Source: Streptomyces tsukubensis (lineage in GTDB: Bacteria > Actinomycetota > Actinomycetes > Streptomycetales > Streptomycetaceae). Taken from it: a stretch of 64,000 nucleotides of DNA. The stretch lies in NCBI RefSeq assembly GCF_009296025.1, contig NZ_CP045178.1, positions 4,898,001 through 4,962,000 of the forward strand, given 5' to 3'. Both the position numbers and the translations under genes were made by a program. Below the pieces are notes generated by a model. It did not search any database. It was given only the letters and a program-made list of their open reading frames with translations, and was not told the origin of the DNA. Of the stretch, positions 1 to 8,382 are shown piece by piece (within the stretch, counting starts at the first letter, position 1; the number at the start of each line of letters is the position of its first letter).

Positions 1-105
1 TTCGCGTTGGACTGGGTGAGATGGGGGGCGAGCCCACGCGTGGTGCACCTGACGGACAGGGGCGCGGAGGGGTTGGAACGCTCCCTCGGCCTGGTCGTCG
101 GCTGA
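1..105 (+). CDS. ArsR-like winged-helix regulator, C-terminal fragment
   Basis: The first reading frame of the window is open to a TGA at 103-105 and encodes 34 residues, including DWVRW, RVVHLTDRGAEGL and a short tail. This matches the wing and last helix usual at the C-terminus of ArsR/MarR-type winged-helix regulators, where a 'xLTxxGxxGL' stretch is common. The DNA-recognition helix lies off the window edge, so family and ligand cannot be confirmed. Confidence 0.55.
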   Translation, partial: FALDWVRWGASPRVVHLTDRGAEGLERSLGLVVG

Positions 106-179
106 CGGGCCGGGCGGTGGGCCCAGCCCTGGCCCTTGTCGGTGTGGACCTTGCCGGACTCACGGCCCGGGGACCGGGC

Positions 180-773
180 TCACCCCACCCGGATCCGGGC
201 CGCGAAGGCGTCGAGGTCGTCCATGGCGCCCAGGACGCGACGGGGATCCGGGGCCGCCGCGATGACGACGACGTCACAGCCGACCTTCTCCGCGCGCCAC
301 GCGTAGCGCACGCCCGCGACGATGGTGCGCTCCTCGCCCGTCCGCGTATAGCGCAGGGACCGCATACCGGTGCCCAGCAGGTCGGTGGTGAACTCCTCCA
401 CGATCGGATCTTCGACGAGGTCCGCGTCGTCCGTCGTGACCAGGGCCCGCAGGGTCTCCTCGCGGTCGCCGTCCGCCTCGACGGAGGCCACGTACACAGG
501 AAGGGGCATGAACCGGGGGTCAGGGAGGTGGAGATAGAGGTCGAAGCCGGGATAGCTCTGCGGGAATCGCTCCGCGCACTGCCGCAACGTCTCGGCGAGC
601 GCCTTGCGGTCCTTGCGGCTCGGGTCGAGGTCGCTGTCGTCCCAGCACGCGTCGGACATGTGGCGGGCCCAGTCCTTCGGGCCCTTCCAGGGGGTGCCGT
701 CCCAGGAGTCGGGGACCCGCATCCACAGGTCGGCGTCGTAGTCCACGTGCGGCCAGTTCACGAGCGGCTCCAT
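180..773 (-). CDS. Unknown 197-aa protein, last gene of the WXG-like operon
   Basis: I do not recognise a named family. The chosen ATG at 773 begins MEPLVNWPHVDYD and overlaps the end of the upstream gene, which stops at 758; longer in-frame extensions read into the shadow of that gene. The protein is soluble with no signal peptide. It shares a layout with its upstream neighbour: a central 'DLYL' strand with an aliphatic 'xxVxxSVE'-type segment, then a two-strand hairpin (CDVVVIAAAP here, WVSVVFSTV there), then a D/E-rich final helix. The pair therefore looks like a diverged tandem duplication. Position at the end of an operon with a WXG100-like and a T7SS-cargo-like gene suggests an accessory or immunity-like role, which is inference only. 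Confidence 0.6.
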   Translation of the reverse strand: MEPLVNWPHVDYDADLWMRVPDSWDGTPWKGPKDWARHMSDACWDDSDLDPSRKDRKALAETLRQCAERFPQSYPGFDLYLHLPDPRFMPLPVYVASVEADGDREETLRALVTTDDADLVEDPIVEEFTTDLLGTGMRSLRYTRTGEERTIVAGVRYAWRAEKVGCDVVVIAAAPDPRRVLGAMDDLDAFAARIRVG

Positions 774-1384
774 CGGAAGGTACTCATCATCGCGTCGAAC
801 AGTTCCACGAAGAGGTCGGCCAGCTCGTCGTCCGGCTGCCCGGCGCCGACCGTGGAGAACACCACACTCACCCACCGCCCTGGGTCGTCCGGCACCGGGA
901 CCACGTAGTCGACCCGCCGGGACGCGAGCTCCGAACCGTCCTGGCCCGCCTTGGCGGTCCGTTCCGTGCGGACGCCGGGGACCTCGTCGACCTCGACGGC
1001 GCTGGTCCTCCCCGCACGGCCGGGAGCTTCGAGGAGGCGGTGTGCCACTGCCGACGGGTCGACGGCGACCTCGTCGGGGAAGTTCATCTCCGACACCACG
1101 ATGGACGCGGCGACCGCGATGCCGTGCATCCGCTCCAGCGGCAGATACAGGTCGAGTGCCTCGGCCCGCCGCGCCTCCTCCACCGCGTCGTTCAGACGCC
1201 GTTCCAGCTCGCGGCGGTACGGGCCCACCCGGTCGGGCGGGGTGTCGGCGGGCAGCCGGGAGAACGCGTCGTCGACGATGGCCCGCACTGCCTCCCGCGT
1301 ACCGGACCGCATGGGGATACGCGCCCACTCCGGCGGGAGGACCAACTCATAGCCCCGGGGGGCGATGCCTGTCCTGTCGGTCAC
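758..1384 (-). CDS. Unknown 208-aa protein, paralogue-like partner of the next gene
   Basis: The GTG at 1384 is chosen because it overlaps the TGA of the upstream membrane-protein gene (GTGA) and has a GAAGGAA ribosome-binding site. The protein begins VTDRTGIAPRGYELVLP and has a helical Arg/Glu-rich stretch near residues 45-75, a 'LDLYLPLERM' segment and a C-terminal WVSVVFSTV strand followed by an acidic helix. No signal peptide or membrane segment is visible. It resembles the following gene in order of elements, suggesting duplication. Function unknown; the operon context (small WXG100-like protein plus T7SS-cargo-like protein upstream) is the only clue. Confidence 0.65.
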   Translation of the reverse strand: MTDRTGIAPRGYELVLPPEWARIPMRSGTREAVRAIVDDAFSRLPADTPPDRVGPYRRELERRLNDAVEEARRAEALDLYLPLERMHGIAVAASIVVSEMNFPDEVAVDPSAVAHRLLEAPGRAGRTSAVEVDEVPGVRTERTAKAGQDGSELASRRVDYVVPVPDDPGRWVSVVFSTVGAGQPDDELADLFVELFDAMMSTFRWSRS

Positions 1385-1878
1385 GGCTTCCTTCTCTCTG
1401 CGGCGTCCGAGGCGCGGCGACGCTCCCGGAGCCGTTCCCGCGTCGTGCGGTACTTCGGCAGCCCCCACTGTACGAGCGGCGCCGCGAGCGGAATCAGGAC
1501 GAAGGCGACGGCATCCGTCGCGAATCCGGTCAGACAGCCGAGCAGGGCACCGCCGTGGACCACCATCGGAACGCCGTAGTCGCGCTCGGGAGAACGCTCG
1601 TACCTCAGGATCAGCCAGACCATGAAGGCCGTGGCCACGACACCGGCAGGGCCGAGCACGTAACGCAGAACGAACATCGCCGCACCCTCCGACGCGGCCC
1701 CCACGATCATGGCGGCGCAGTACAGGAGCGGCGGCACCAACGAGATGACGCGTACGACGCCGACATCCTTGGAGTAGGCCCGCTCGGCCGCCTCGCGCGC
1801 CTCCTCCTTCTCCCGCCCGCGCCGGTCGAGGTCCGCGAAATAGCGTCCGCCCGGCTCATCGCGCCCGCGTCTCACCAC
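1381..1878 (-). CDS. Small multi-spanning membrane protein of the WXG-like operon
   Basis: About 165 residues. A charged N-terminal 40 residues, rich in Arg/Glu and with coiled-coil character, is followed by roughly four hydrophobic segments (near residues 45-65, 70-90, 92-110 and 120-145) and a basic Arg-rich tail. The start is ambiguous between adjacent GTG codons at 1878 and 1875; the latter overlaps the upstream TGA in a GTGA arrangement. The 3' end overlaps the GTG of the next gene. I do not recognise a family. In this operon it could anchor or assist the secreted-type proteins, but nothing in the sequence proves that. Confidence 0.65.
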   Translation of the reverse strand: MVRRGRDEPGGRYFADLDRRGREKEEAREAAERAYSKDVGVVRVISLVPPLLYCAAMIVGAASEGAAMFVLRYVLGPAGVVATAFMVWLILRYERSPERDYGVPMVVHGGALLGCLTGFATDAVAFVLIPLAAPLVQWGLPKYRTTRERLRERRRASDAAERRKP

Positions 1879-3122
1879 GTGGAGCCGACCTCGGCGGTGT
1901 ACTCGTTCTTGTAGTCCTGGAACGGTTCGAAGTAGGGCTTGTCAGTGACGGTGTCGCTGGACCCGAGTGCCTTTCCGCCCAGGTCGATGCCCTGCCCGGA
2001 CAGGAAGACCTGCTGGTTGAGGCGGAGCATCGCCTCGCTGCCCTCACTGGCCGCGTGGACGCCCGCGTGCTCGGCGTAGGCGGCCCGCGTCCTCACGATG
2101 TCCTTGTACGCGACGGCCGCGTCCTTGTCACCGCCCGCCTTGATGACATCCATCTTGCTGACCTTCGGCAGCGGCGCCTTCCTGGCCATCATCTCCGCGC
2201 CGTCACCCGCCTGGTCGGCCAGCTTGTTCGCGTTCTCGATGGTCTCCCGCGCCGACCGCCTCGCACCCCTCTTGGCGCCCTTGGCGGCGAGGGTGCGACC
2301 GGCCTGGCCGTACACCTCGCGCATGCCGTTCTTCGCGGTGCTGGTGGCGGCCTTCTTCGCGCCTTGCGCGGCGGCGAGCCGAGTGGCGGCCTGGCCGGCC
2401 TTGAGCCCGGACACCGCACCGCGGCCCAGGCCCATCGTGGCCAGCGCGAACACGTCGAGGGCGACGTCCGCCCAGGAGCCCTGGCCCGCGGCGGCCATGC
2501 CGACTCTCGCCACCAGGACCGCGATTCCCGCGGCCAGGACCACGCCGATCCCGATACCGGACACGAAGATCGCCGCGATGGCCAGAGCCGTCGCCACATA
2601 GCTGGCGACCTCGATGACGACCTTCAGCCAGCCGGCGTTCTTGTCGACCCAGTCCTTGACGTTGTCCCACCAGCTGTCCGTCAGCGCGTCGTCGTCGATG
2701 GCCTTCTCGATCAGCCCCGCATGATGGTCGGCCGCGTTGTCGTAGCTCTCCTTGGCCTTCTTCAGATCCTTCTTCGCCTGTTCCTCGTCGTCCTTGGCCA
2801 GATCGAGGGCGGCCTTGGCCGATGTCTGAGCCCCCTGGAGATCATCCGCCCAGCCGGACAGGTGCGTCTTGACCGTCTCGTAACGACCGGCGGCCTGATC
2901 GAGCTTCTTGGCGAGTTCCCCGGCCCCGTCCGTCAGGGTTTCGGAGTACTTGCCCTTCAGGCCTTCCTTCTTCGCGATCTTCCCGAGCCGGTCCGCCTGG
3001 TCGCGCAGCTTCTTCGCGACCTTCTTCATGTGCTCGACCTCGTCACGAATCTGCCGGGGATCACCGGGCACGGGGTCACTGTCCGCAAGAGGCTTCCAGT
3101 CCGTGGGACGGGCCATCGTCAC
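1872..3122 (-). CDS. Helical T7SS-cargo-like protein with central hydrophobic segment
   Basis: 416 residues. The N-terminus (WKPLADSDPVPGDP, then a long Lys/Asp/Glu-rich helical region to about residue 140) resembles the N-terminal module of putative type VII-secreted Streptomyces proteins. Residues about 165-225 hold two or three hydrophobic, Gly/Ala-rich helices. The rest is Ala/Lys-rich and ends in an Asp/Tyr-containing tail (KPYFEPFQDYKNEY) with no toxin domain that I recognise. The gene starts with GTG at 3122 overlapping the TGA of the small WXG100-like gene. Pairing of a small helical protein with a larger cargo is typical of ESX/WXG loci. The role as secreted effector or structural partner is inference. 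Confidence 0.65.
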   Translation of the reverse strand: MTMARPTDWKPLADSDPVPGDPRQIRDEVEHMKKVAKKLRDQADRLGKIAKKEGLKGKYSETLTDGAGELAKKLDQAAGRYETVKTHLSGWADDLQGAQTSAKAALDLAKDDEEQAKKDLKKAKESYDNAADHHAGLIEKAIDDDALTDSWWDNVKDWVDKNAGWLKVVIEVASYVATALAIAAIFVSGIGIGVVLAAGIAVLVARVGMAAAGQGSWADVALDVFALATMGLGRGAVSGLKAGQAATRLAAAQGAKKAATSTAKNGMREVYGQAGRTLAAKGAKRGARRSARETIENANKLADQAGDGAEMMARKAPLPKVSKMDVIKAGGDKDAAVAYKDIVRTRAAYAEHAGVHAASEGSEAMLRLNQQVFLSGQGIDLGGKALGSSDTVTDKPYFEPFQDYKNEYTAEVGSTW

Positions 3123-3427
3123 TTCTCCTTCTTCTTGTCCCGCCGTGCCTTACGGGCCGACTCCGCCAGGTCCCTGTCGACCTTTTCGAAGCCTTTCCGG
3201 CAACTGCTGACAAAACCGCCGACCTGCTCGATCTCTCCCACGAGTTCCTTGCGGTGTCTGTCCCAATTGTCGACGAACGTACCCATGGCGCCCACCATGC
3301 GGCCCGCGCCGAGCGCCGACTGCACCTCTTTCTTCCAGTCGCCTATGCCGTCGAACTCGCCCTTGATACTGATGAGTTCTTTCTCCGACGCAGTCAACAA
3401 CTCGATATCGACCGTGAGATCCGACAT
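3119..3427 (-). CDS. WXG100-like small helical protein
   Basis: 102 residues, all helical in character, with GIGDWKKEVQSALGAG in the middle and a strongly basic C-terminal tail (RKARRDKKKEK). Size, the central W-containing turn between helices, and position just before a large cargo-like gene fit the WXG100/ESX superfamily, although the W is not in a canonical W-x-G. The ATG at 3427 is preferred over the GTG at 3433 because a GGGGG motif lies 8 bases upstream. It is the first gene of a five-gene minus-strand operon whose members overlap by a few bases. Confidence 0.6.
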   Translation of the reverse strand: MSDLTVDIELLTASEKELISIKGEFDGIGDWKKEVQSALGAGRMVGAMGTFVDNWDRHRKELVGEIEQVGGFVSSCRKGFEKVDRDLAESARKARRDKKKEK

Positions 3428-3870
3428 CCGCACTGCCCCCGTTCGTCGCAGGCGGGACCTTCGGCTTCCGACGCACCGATGGCCCTGCCACTTCGCCCTC
3501 CTGACCCAAAGACGATAAACCGTTGATTACGGTGCGCGCCCGCGGCGGAATCACCACCGGACTCGGTCCTCGCGGCCCGATCGGACTCCCATGGCGCAAG
3601 GACCCCTTATGGACTGGCGGTTTCCCCGGCAAGGGGCGGGCAGCCGCGCGCCCCACGAAATCCACGATCCGCCCGCCCGGATCTCTGGCGGTGCACGCGT
3701 CCGTCAGCGATGAAGCCGCCCCGGCCGCCCCGGAAAGCGATCCGTCCGTCGGGCATCCAGGGGGCGGCCCGTGACCGCGACAGGGAGTGGCCGACGCCCC
3801 AGTGCGGGGGCGGCCCGCCCACCGGATCCGTACCGGGGCAGGGTGCGGCGTCGGGACGGCCGCTGCCCGC
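3428..3870. other. Non-coding spacer upstream of the WXG-like operon
   Basis: About 440 bases between the first gene of the minus-strand WXG-like operon and the stop of the acetyltransferase gene. It should contain the operon promoter and the acetyltransferase terminator. Several GC-rich inverted stretches lie near 3750-3830. I see no convincing gene or recognisable binding site. Confidence 0.4.
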
Positions 3871-4437
3871 TCACAGAGACGTCAGATCCCGCTGCCGTGC
3901 CCACTCGCGGTCCAGGATGGCGTGGACGACGGAGTCCCGCCACTGGCCGCCCTTCTGGATGTGCTCGCGGATGCGGCCCTCCTCGACCATGCCCGCCCTG
4001 GCCATCGTCGCGGCGCTCGCCTCGTTGAGCGGGGAGCGGGCCCCCCAGACCCGGTGCAGGGACAGCGGGCCGAAGGCGAGGCCGAGCAGGGCGCGGACCG
4101 TCGCGGTGCCGTAACCGTGGCCCCAGGTGTCGGGGCGCAGCGCGAAGCCCATGGTGGCGCCGCGAGGCTGGTGGGGGTCGAGGGCGAGCCGTCCGAAGCC
4201 GATGAGCCCTCCGCCGTCGGTACGGGTCACGGCCAGCCCGTATTCGGTGCGGGGGTCTGCGGGCGCGGAGCCCATCGCGCGGGCGACGATCGCGCGGGTC
4301 TCCGCCTCGGTGCGCGGCTCGAAACTGAGGTGGCGTGTCGCCGCGGCGTCGCCGTAGACGGCGAACACCGCGGCGACGTCGCCCGCCGCGAATTCGCGGA
4401 GCGTGACGGGGCCCGCGGTGAAGTCGATCGGCTGCAT
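3871..4437 (-). CDS. GNAT N-acetyltransferase (RimJ/RimL type)
   Basis: 188 residues transferring an acetyl group from acetyl-CoA to an unknown amine. The fold signature is clear: an N-terminal TLREFAAGDV, a central IGFGRLAL strand, an acetyl-CoA loop around GFALRPDTWGHGYGTATV (the usual W-G-x-G-Y-x-T motif of RimJ/RimL enzymes), then SLHRVWG and NEASAATMARAGMVEEG as in proteins that acetylate ribosomal N-termini or small amines. Length is standard. It lies 25 bases downstream of the regulator gene on the same strand and may be co-transcribed. The substrate cannot be told. Confidence 0.88.
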   Translation of the reverse strand: MQPIDFTAGPVTLREFAAGDVAAVFAVYGDAAATRHLSFEPRTEAETRAIVARAMGSAPADPRTEYGLAVTRTDGGGLIGFGRLALDPHQPRGATMGFALRPDTWGHGYGTATVRALLGLAFGPLSLHRVWGARSPLNEASAATMARAGMVEEGRIREHIQKGGQWRDSVVHAILDREWARQRDLTSL

Positions 4438-4462
4438 GGCCGGACCCTACCGCCGCGCCCCG

Positions 4463-5776
4463 TCAGCCGGGCAGGGCCAGGCGCGAAGTGTCGAACTGGC
4501 CGATCTCGTCCCGCAGTTGAAGCCCGGCGGGACTCCTGCCGGCGCGGCTCTCCGCGAGCGCGGCCGCGACGCGCCCGGCGGATACGACGATGCCGTTGTT
4601 GCGCTGGGCGGGCGGCAGGTCGAGTACGGGACGGATCGCGTCCGCGGCCCCCTCCAGGGAATCGGGGGAGTCGGCGTGGAGCCGCACGATCGCCAGGTTG
4701 CAGCGGGAGCCCGCCTCGTCGTCGAACGCCCAGTGCGCGGTGGTGCGGTCCTGGTAGGCGGCGGTCGCCGCATCGGCCCTCTCGGTGGTCTCCTTGTCGC
4801 TGAGGCCGAGCAGGACCCGGGACTCCGCCGTGTAGTACCCGTGCTTGGCCTCGGGGAAGGCGAGGACACCGCCGAGGTTGTCGAGGTCGTCGGGGGTGAT
4901 ACCGGAACGGGCGTCCTCCGCACGGCGGTTGGCCTCGTGCACGGCCTCCGCGTCGCCGAGGAGCGCCGCCGCGCGGGCTTCGAGAGCGGGAAGCCACGCG
5001 GAGACACTGCCACGCAGCGCGGGGTGTTCGGCGGCGCCCTTGCGGGCGAAGAACACGGCGTCCTCGGGGCGGCCCGCCCAGTAGGTGATGAGGGACTTGA
5101 CCCCGTCGACCACGGCGAGGAGCCCGGGGTGCTCCGCCTGCCCCGCGCAGACACCCGCTGTACGTGCCTGCATCATCGCCGAGTGCGTGTCGCCCATGTC
5201 GTGGCTGGCCTTGGCCATGAACCACGACAGAAGACTCGCGCACACCTGCAACTGCCGGAGCTGACCGGGCCGTACGCGTCCGCCCTCGATGAGACGGAAG
5301 GCGTTCTCCTGCGCCGCCGACAGGTCGGGGAAGAGAGTGGGGAGGGGGACGCGCTGATAGACGGCGGCGATGCGGGCCACCTCGTCCTGGAGGAAACCCA
5401 GGGTCTCGTCCCCGAGCTGTCCTCGTTCGGCTCCCAGCGCGAATTCCCGGGCTCGGCGTGCGGCCATCTCTGCGATACCCCTCATCTCGGTGAGCGCACC
5501 GGGGCTGTCCCGGTGTATTCCGTGCGCGGCCGGCTTCCACAGCTGCTCGATGCTGTGCCCGAACATGCGGACGATGACGCGGCGGGCGTCACGCTGCGGG
5601 GTGCGCTTGCCGTAGTACCAGCCCTCGATCGTCGTGTCGGCGGGGCAGCACGTCAGGAGGTCGGGATCGCTCTCCTCGGCCGCCAGTTCCTGCGCGACGA
5701 CGCGGAACCGGGCCTGGAAGGCCTTCGGGTGCTTCAGCTCCTGCCTGTCGCAGAGCTGTCGGAACAGCGTGTGCAT
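4463..5776 (-). CDS. Helical-repeat transcriptional regulator-like protein
   Basis: 437 residues. Residues 1-75 look like a divergent helix-turn-helix (TIEGWYYGKRTPQRDARRVI is the likely recognition region), followed by about 350 residues of Ala/Arg/Glu-rich alpha-helical repeats of TPR type. This architecture is common in Streptomyces cytoplasmic regulators that are not DNA-binding in the classical sense. The ATG at 5776 has a GGGGGA ribosome-binding site; an in-frame GTG at 5800 is a less likely start. It sits upstream of, and on the same strand as, the GNAT gene. The target is unknown. Confidence 0.7.
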   Translation of the reverse strand: MHTLFRQLCDRQELKHPKAFQARFRVVAQELAAEESDPDLLTCCPADTTIEGWYYGKRTPQRDARRVIVRMFGHSIEQLWKPAAHGIHRDSPGALTEMRGIAEMAARRAREFALGAERGQLGDETLGFLQDEVARIAAVYQRVPLPTLFPDLSAAQENAFRLIEGGRVRPGQLRQLQVCASLLSWFMAKASHDMGDTHSAMMQARTAGVCAGQAEHPGLLAVVDGVKSLITYWAGRPEDAVFFARKGAAEHPALRGSVSAWLPALEARAAALLGDAEAVHEANRRAEDARSGITPDDLDNLGGVLAFPEAKHGYYTAESRVLLGLSDKETTERADAATAAYQDRTTAHWAFDDEAGSRCNLAIVRLHADSPDSLEGAADAIRPVLDLPPAQRNNGIVVSAGRVAAALAESRAGRSPAGLQLRDEIGQFDTSRLALPG

Positions 5777-6075
5777 CGCGTCCCCCTGCTGTGAGGTCAC
5801 CCTGCCCTGCGGTCACCGGCACGTACGGGCCCGGGATACGACGGGCCCTCCTGACAACTTCCCTCTGCCAACGGTCCGTTAAAGCGTCCGGTGCGGTTCC
5901 GGGGGGCCGACGAGGTCTCCTCACCGGTTCGAGGGAATCACCGGGGCGACTCCGGGGGAACTCCGAGGGCCGAACGCGGTGGAATTGCCGGGCGGGGCGG
6001 CGGGATGCTGGAGGAGGCGGTATCGGCTGGATGTGGCTACCGCGACTTCGCGTCACAGGGGGGAGGGAAGGGGCA
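5777..6075. other. Divergent promoter spacer
   Basis: About 300 bases between the minus-strand regulator and the plus-strand small ORF. It should hold promoters for both. I see no convincing operator; the final bases (GGGGGGAGGGAAGGGG) form a strong ribosome-binding region for the small ORF at 6076. Confidence 0.35.
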
Positions 6076-6234
6076 GTGAAGCAGCCCGTGTTCTGCCTGT
6101 TCCTGACGGTCCCGGGGACCGGCCCGAGATTCGGCGTGGCGCCGCCCCCGACGGTGCCGCCGCTCTCGCCACCGCCCCCGACGGTGCCGCCGCTCTCGCC
6201 ACCGCCGCCGATGTCTGCCCCGGCGACCCGATGA
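6076..6234 (+). CDS. Tiny Pro-rich protein (52 aa), coupled to the next gene
   Basis: A GTG start follows a very purine-rich ribosome-binding site, and the TGA overlaps the ATG of the next gene (ATGA), implying translational coupling. The product begins MKQPVFCLFLTVPG and then carries two copies of a 10-residue repeat (PPPTVPPLSP-like, 30 bp each at DNA level). In this frame nearly every third codon base is G or C, as in neighbouring genes, whereas the overlapping frame that extends the downstream gene is rich in T and A at third positions. I recognise no family. It could be a short leader peptide or a small structural protein. Confidence 0.5.
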   Translation: MKQPVFCLFLTVPGTGPRFGVAPPPTVPPLSPPPPTVPPLSPPPPMSAPATR

Positions 6235-7019
6235 CCCGCCCCGCCGACGCCATGTCGGGGGGTTTCGCCGCGCTCGACGGCGCCCTGGCGGACGCGGGGG
6301 TGCCGGCCGTGTGGGGGAGCGTGAGTTCCTGTACCCGCTATGTGTTCATGGAGGTCGACGAGCAGGTCGTGGGCCTCGTACGGCGACTCGCGGAGAGCCG
6401 CGGCGCCCTGACCGAGGCGACCGCGGCGGCTGCCCTCCGTGACGTCATGAAGGCGTGGGGCGTACGTGCGACAGTGACACAGCGGATCATCGGGCCTTCC
6501 CGCATCGTCCAGGTCGACGGGCTGGGCGACCGCGCGGCGCGGGAACTCGCCGCGATGGTGGTCTACAGCTTCACCAGTGAACAGCGGGCCGTGCACGCAC
6601 TGCGGACCGCCCTGACGGCGTGGTGGGGGAGGTCCGCGGTCGAGTCGGCGGCCCGCCCGCCACGCGTGTACCTCGCGGAGGGCTGGTGCTGCTCCTCCGA
6701 GCTGCCGGTGCTCTTCTGGTACGACCTGCTCGGGGCGCTCGGCGGCCCGGCGGGGGAGGTCGCGGAACCGGAGCGCGTACGGGCGAATCCGGCCGTCCTC
6801 GGGGACGTGTCCACGCTGTACGAGCTGGCCGAGGCCGTGTCCTGCTATCTCGGGGCCACCTGCGGGGCGCAGGTGGGCGTGGCGGGCAAGGAGCCGGGCC
6901 GCCACTCGTGGGAGCCCGCACAGCTCGACATCCGGGTCGAGCGGCGCGACGCCCGGAAGCTGGCGCGGTGCCTCACGGAGGGGCGGGCGCGGCACCTCGC
7001 CGCGACGGGGCGCCGATGA
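6231..7019 (+). CDS. Unknown 262-aa protein
   Basis: The ATG at 6231 overlaps the stop of the tiny Pro-rich ORF. The protein is soluble, of mixed composition, with several Trp and Cys residues (WCCSSELPVLFWYDLLG; SCYLGATCGAQVG) and a C-terminal strand-helix unit (LDIRVERRDARKLARCL). No signal peptide or membrane segment. I do not recognise the family. Its only operon partner is the tiny Pro-rich ORF; the next gene downstream (the oxygenase) is about 170 bases away. Confidence 0.6.
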   Translation: MTRPADAMSGGFAALDGALADAGVPAVWGSVSSCTRYVFMEVDEQVVGLVRRLAESRGALTEATAAAALRDVMKAWGVRATVTQRIIGPSRIVQVDGLGDRAARELAAMVVYSFTSEQRAVHALRTALTAWWGRSAVESAARPPRVYLAEGWCCSSELPVLFWYDLLGALGGPAGEVAEPERVRANPAVLGDVSTLYELAEAVSCYLGATCGAQVGVAGKEPGRHSWEPAQLDIRVERRDARKLARCLTEGRARHLAATGRR

Positions 7020-7190
7020 CGACCGGGTCAGGCCGCCGGTCACGCGGTTCGCCCGCCGGTCGGCGGCTCACGCCACGCGGCCGCTCTCCTCCCATGGTGT
7101 ACGCCGACTGCGCCGATGGTGGACGCGGACCGCCCCCGTCTCCTCCGACAGCCGATGTGGCCCAGCACCCCCGCCGTGATGCTCGTTCGC

Positions 7191-8198
7191 ATGAAACCCT
7201 GCTACGTACTCTCCGACGCCGAACGCGATCAACTCGCCACTGTCCTGAGGTCCGTGGCCAAGAACCCGTACGAGGACCACGAGGTCTTCTCCCGTGCGGT
7301 CGGCGACTTGGTCGCGCGCGGTGAGGTGCCCGCCTTCTTCGTGGGCGTCTGCGCCCGCGTCCGCGAGGACCGCTCCACCGGCGCCTCGGAAGCCCATGTG
7401 CTGCGCAACTGCCCGCTCGACCCCGAGATCCCGGTCCTCGACCTCGACGATCCGGTCGCGGACAAGCACGCGAAGAAGAAGACGTTCATCGGTGAGGCGT
7501 TCCTCGAACTCTTCGCGCAGTTGGTCGGGACACCGCTGCTCTCGTACGCGACCCGCTTCAACGGTGACTTCTTCACCGACGTGATCGCCATCAACCGCTA
7601 CAGCGGCATGCAGACCGGGTTCAGCGACAGCGAGCTGGTCTACCACAACGACCGTACCGCGCACCGCGTACGCGCCGACTTCATCTCGCTGCTCGGTATG
7701 CGCTGCCCCGAGGGCGAGTTCATCTACACCGGCTTCGTGGACGGCAGGGACCTCCTCGACCATCTCGGCGACGAGGAGCAGAACCAGCTCAGGCAGGCGC
7801 AGTTCGTCACACCCTTCGATGTCCTCTCCAGGGACAACAACGGCGACCTCACCGTCTCCGAGGTGCACCCGATCCTGGAGAACCACCACAGCTTCCGCTA
7901 CCTCGACACCTGCACGACGGTCGCCCCCGGAGCACGGGAGGCCGCCAAGGACGCCCTGCTCGCCCTCAAGAACGCGCTGGTCAGGGCCGATAAGACGCGT
8001 CACCGTATCCAGACGGGCGACCTGTTCGTCTTCGCCAACCAGGACGGCCTGCACAGCCGCGACAAGATGGAGATCAACGACCCGGCGCGGGCCAGACAGC
8101 GCTGGCTCCTCAAGACCTACGCGTTCCGCGACGGGGCGGCGGCGGGCCGCCACGACGGGGAGTGGCTCGACGGCGTACGCGGACGGGTCGGCGACTGA
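7191..8198 (+). CDS. Fe(II)/2-oxoglutarate oxygenase, clavaminate synthase-like
   Basis: 335 residues, the usual size of the clavaminate synthase/VioC/AsnO family, which hydroxylates free or carrier-bound amino acids such as Arg, Asn and Lys. The metal triad is visible: H152-N-D154 in YHNDRTAHR, distal H288 in DGLHSRDKM, and an Arg at 302 or 304 (RQRW) placed to bind 2-oxoglutarate. The sequence between (FISLLGMRCPEGEFIYTGF) is typical of the family. Start is uncertain among ATGs at 7191, 7179 and 7116, none with a strong ribosome-binding site; 7191 gives the standard N-terminus. It lies at the edge of the butyrolactone-type locus and is a candidate tailoring enzyme there. The substrate is not determinable. 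Confidence 0.85.
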   Translation: MKPCYVLSDAERDQLATVLRSVAKNPYEDHEVFSRAVGDLVARGEVPAFFVGVCARVREDRSTGASEAHVLRNCPLDPEIPVLDLDDPVADKHAKKKTFIGEAFLELFAQLVGTPLLSYATRFNGDFFTDVIAINRYSGMQTGFSDSELVYHNDRTAHRVRADFISLLGMRCPEGEFIYTGFVDGRDLLDHLGDEEQNQLRQAQFVTPFDVLSRDNNGDLTVSEVHPILENHHSFRYLDTCTTVAPGAREAAKDALLALKNALVRADKTRHRIQTGDLFVFANQDGLHSRDKMEINDPARARQRWLLKTYAFRDGAAAGRHDGEWLDGVRGRVGD

Positions 8199-8306
8199 CC
8201 CCGGCGCGAGCGGAAACCGAAGCCACCGGCCGGGGGCGGCGGCACCCGGACACGGGAGCGCCGCCGCACCGGGCCGGAGCCCGACGGCCTGCCGGTTCCA
8301 CGGCCC

Positions 8307-8382
8307 GTGGTCCTGAGGGTGTACGGCCTGCCGGGTCCACGGCCCGACGGCCTGCCGGGGGACCGTACCCCCTCAGGACCAC
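8307..8382. terminator. Inverted repeat between convergent genes
   Basis: A 13-base perfect inverted repeat (GTGGTCCTGAGGG at 8307-8319, CCCTCAGGACCAC at 8370-8382) lies between the convergent oxygenase and LuxR genes; its right arm overlaps the LuxR stop. Inside the loop, a GACGGCCTGCCGG-type sequence is repeated directly. This fits a bidirectional terminator. Confidence 0.45.

Noticed and set aside
21..908. A 295-codon plus-strand ORF at the window start.
   Set aside because: It is the antisense of the two unknown minus-strand genes, which have better starts, overlaps and codon bias.
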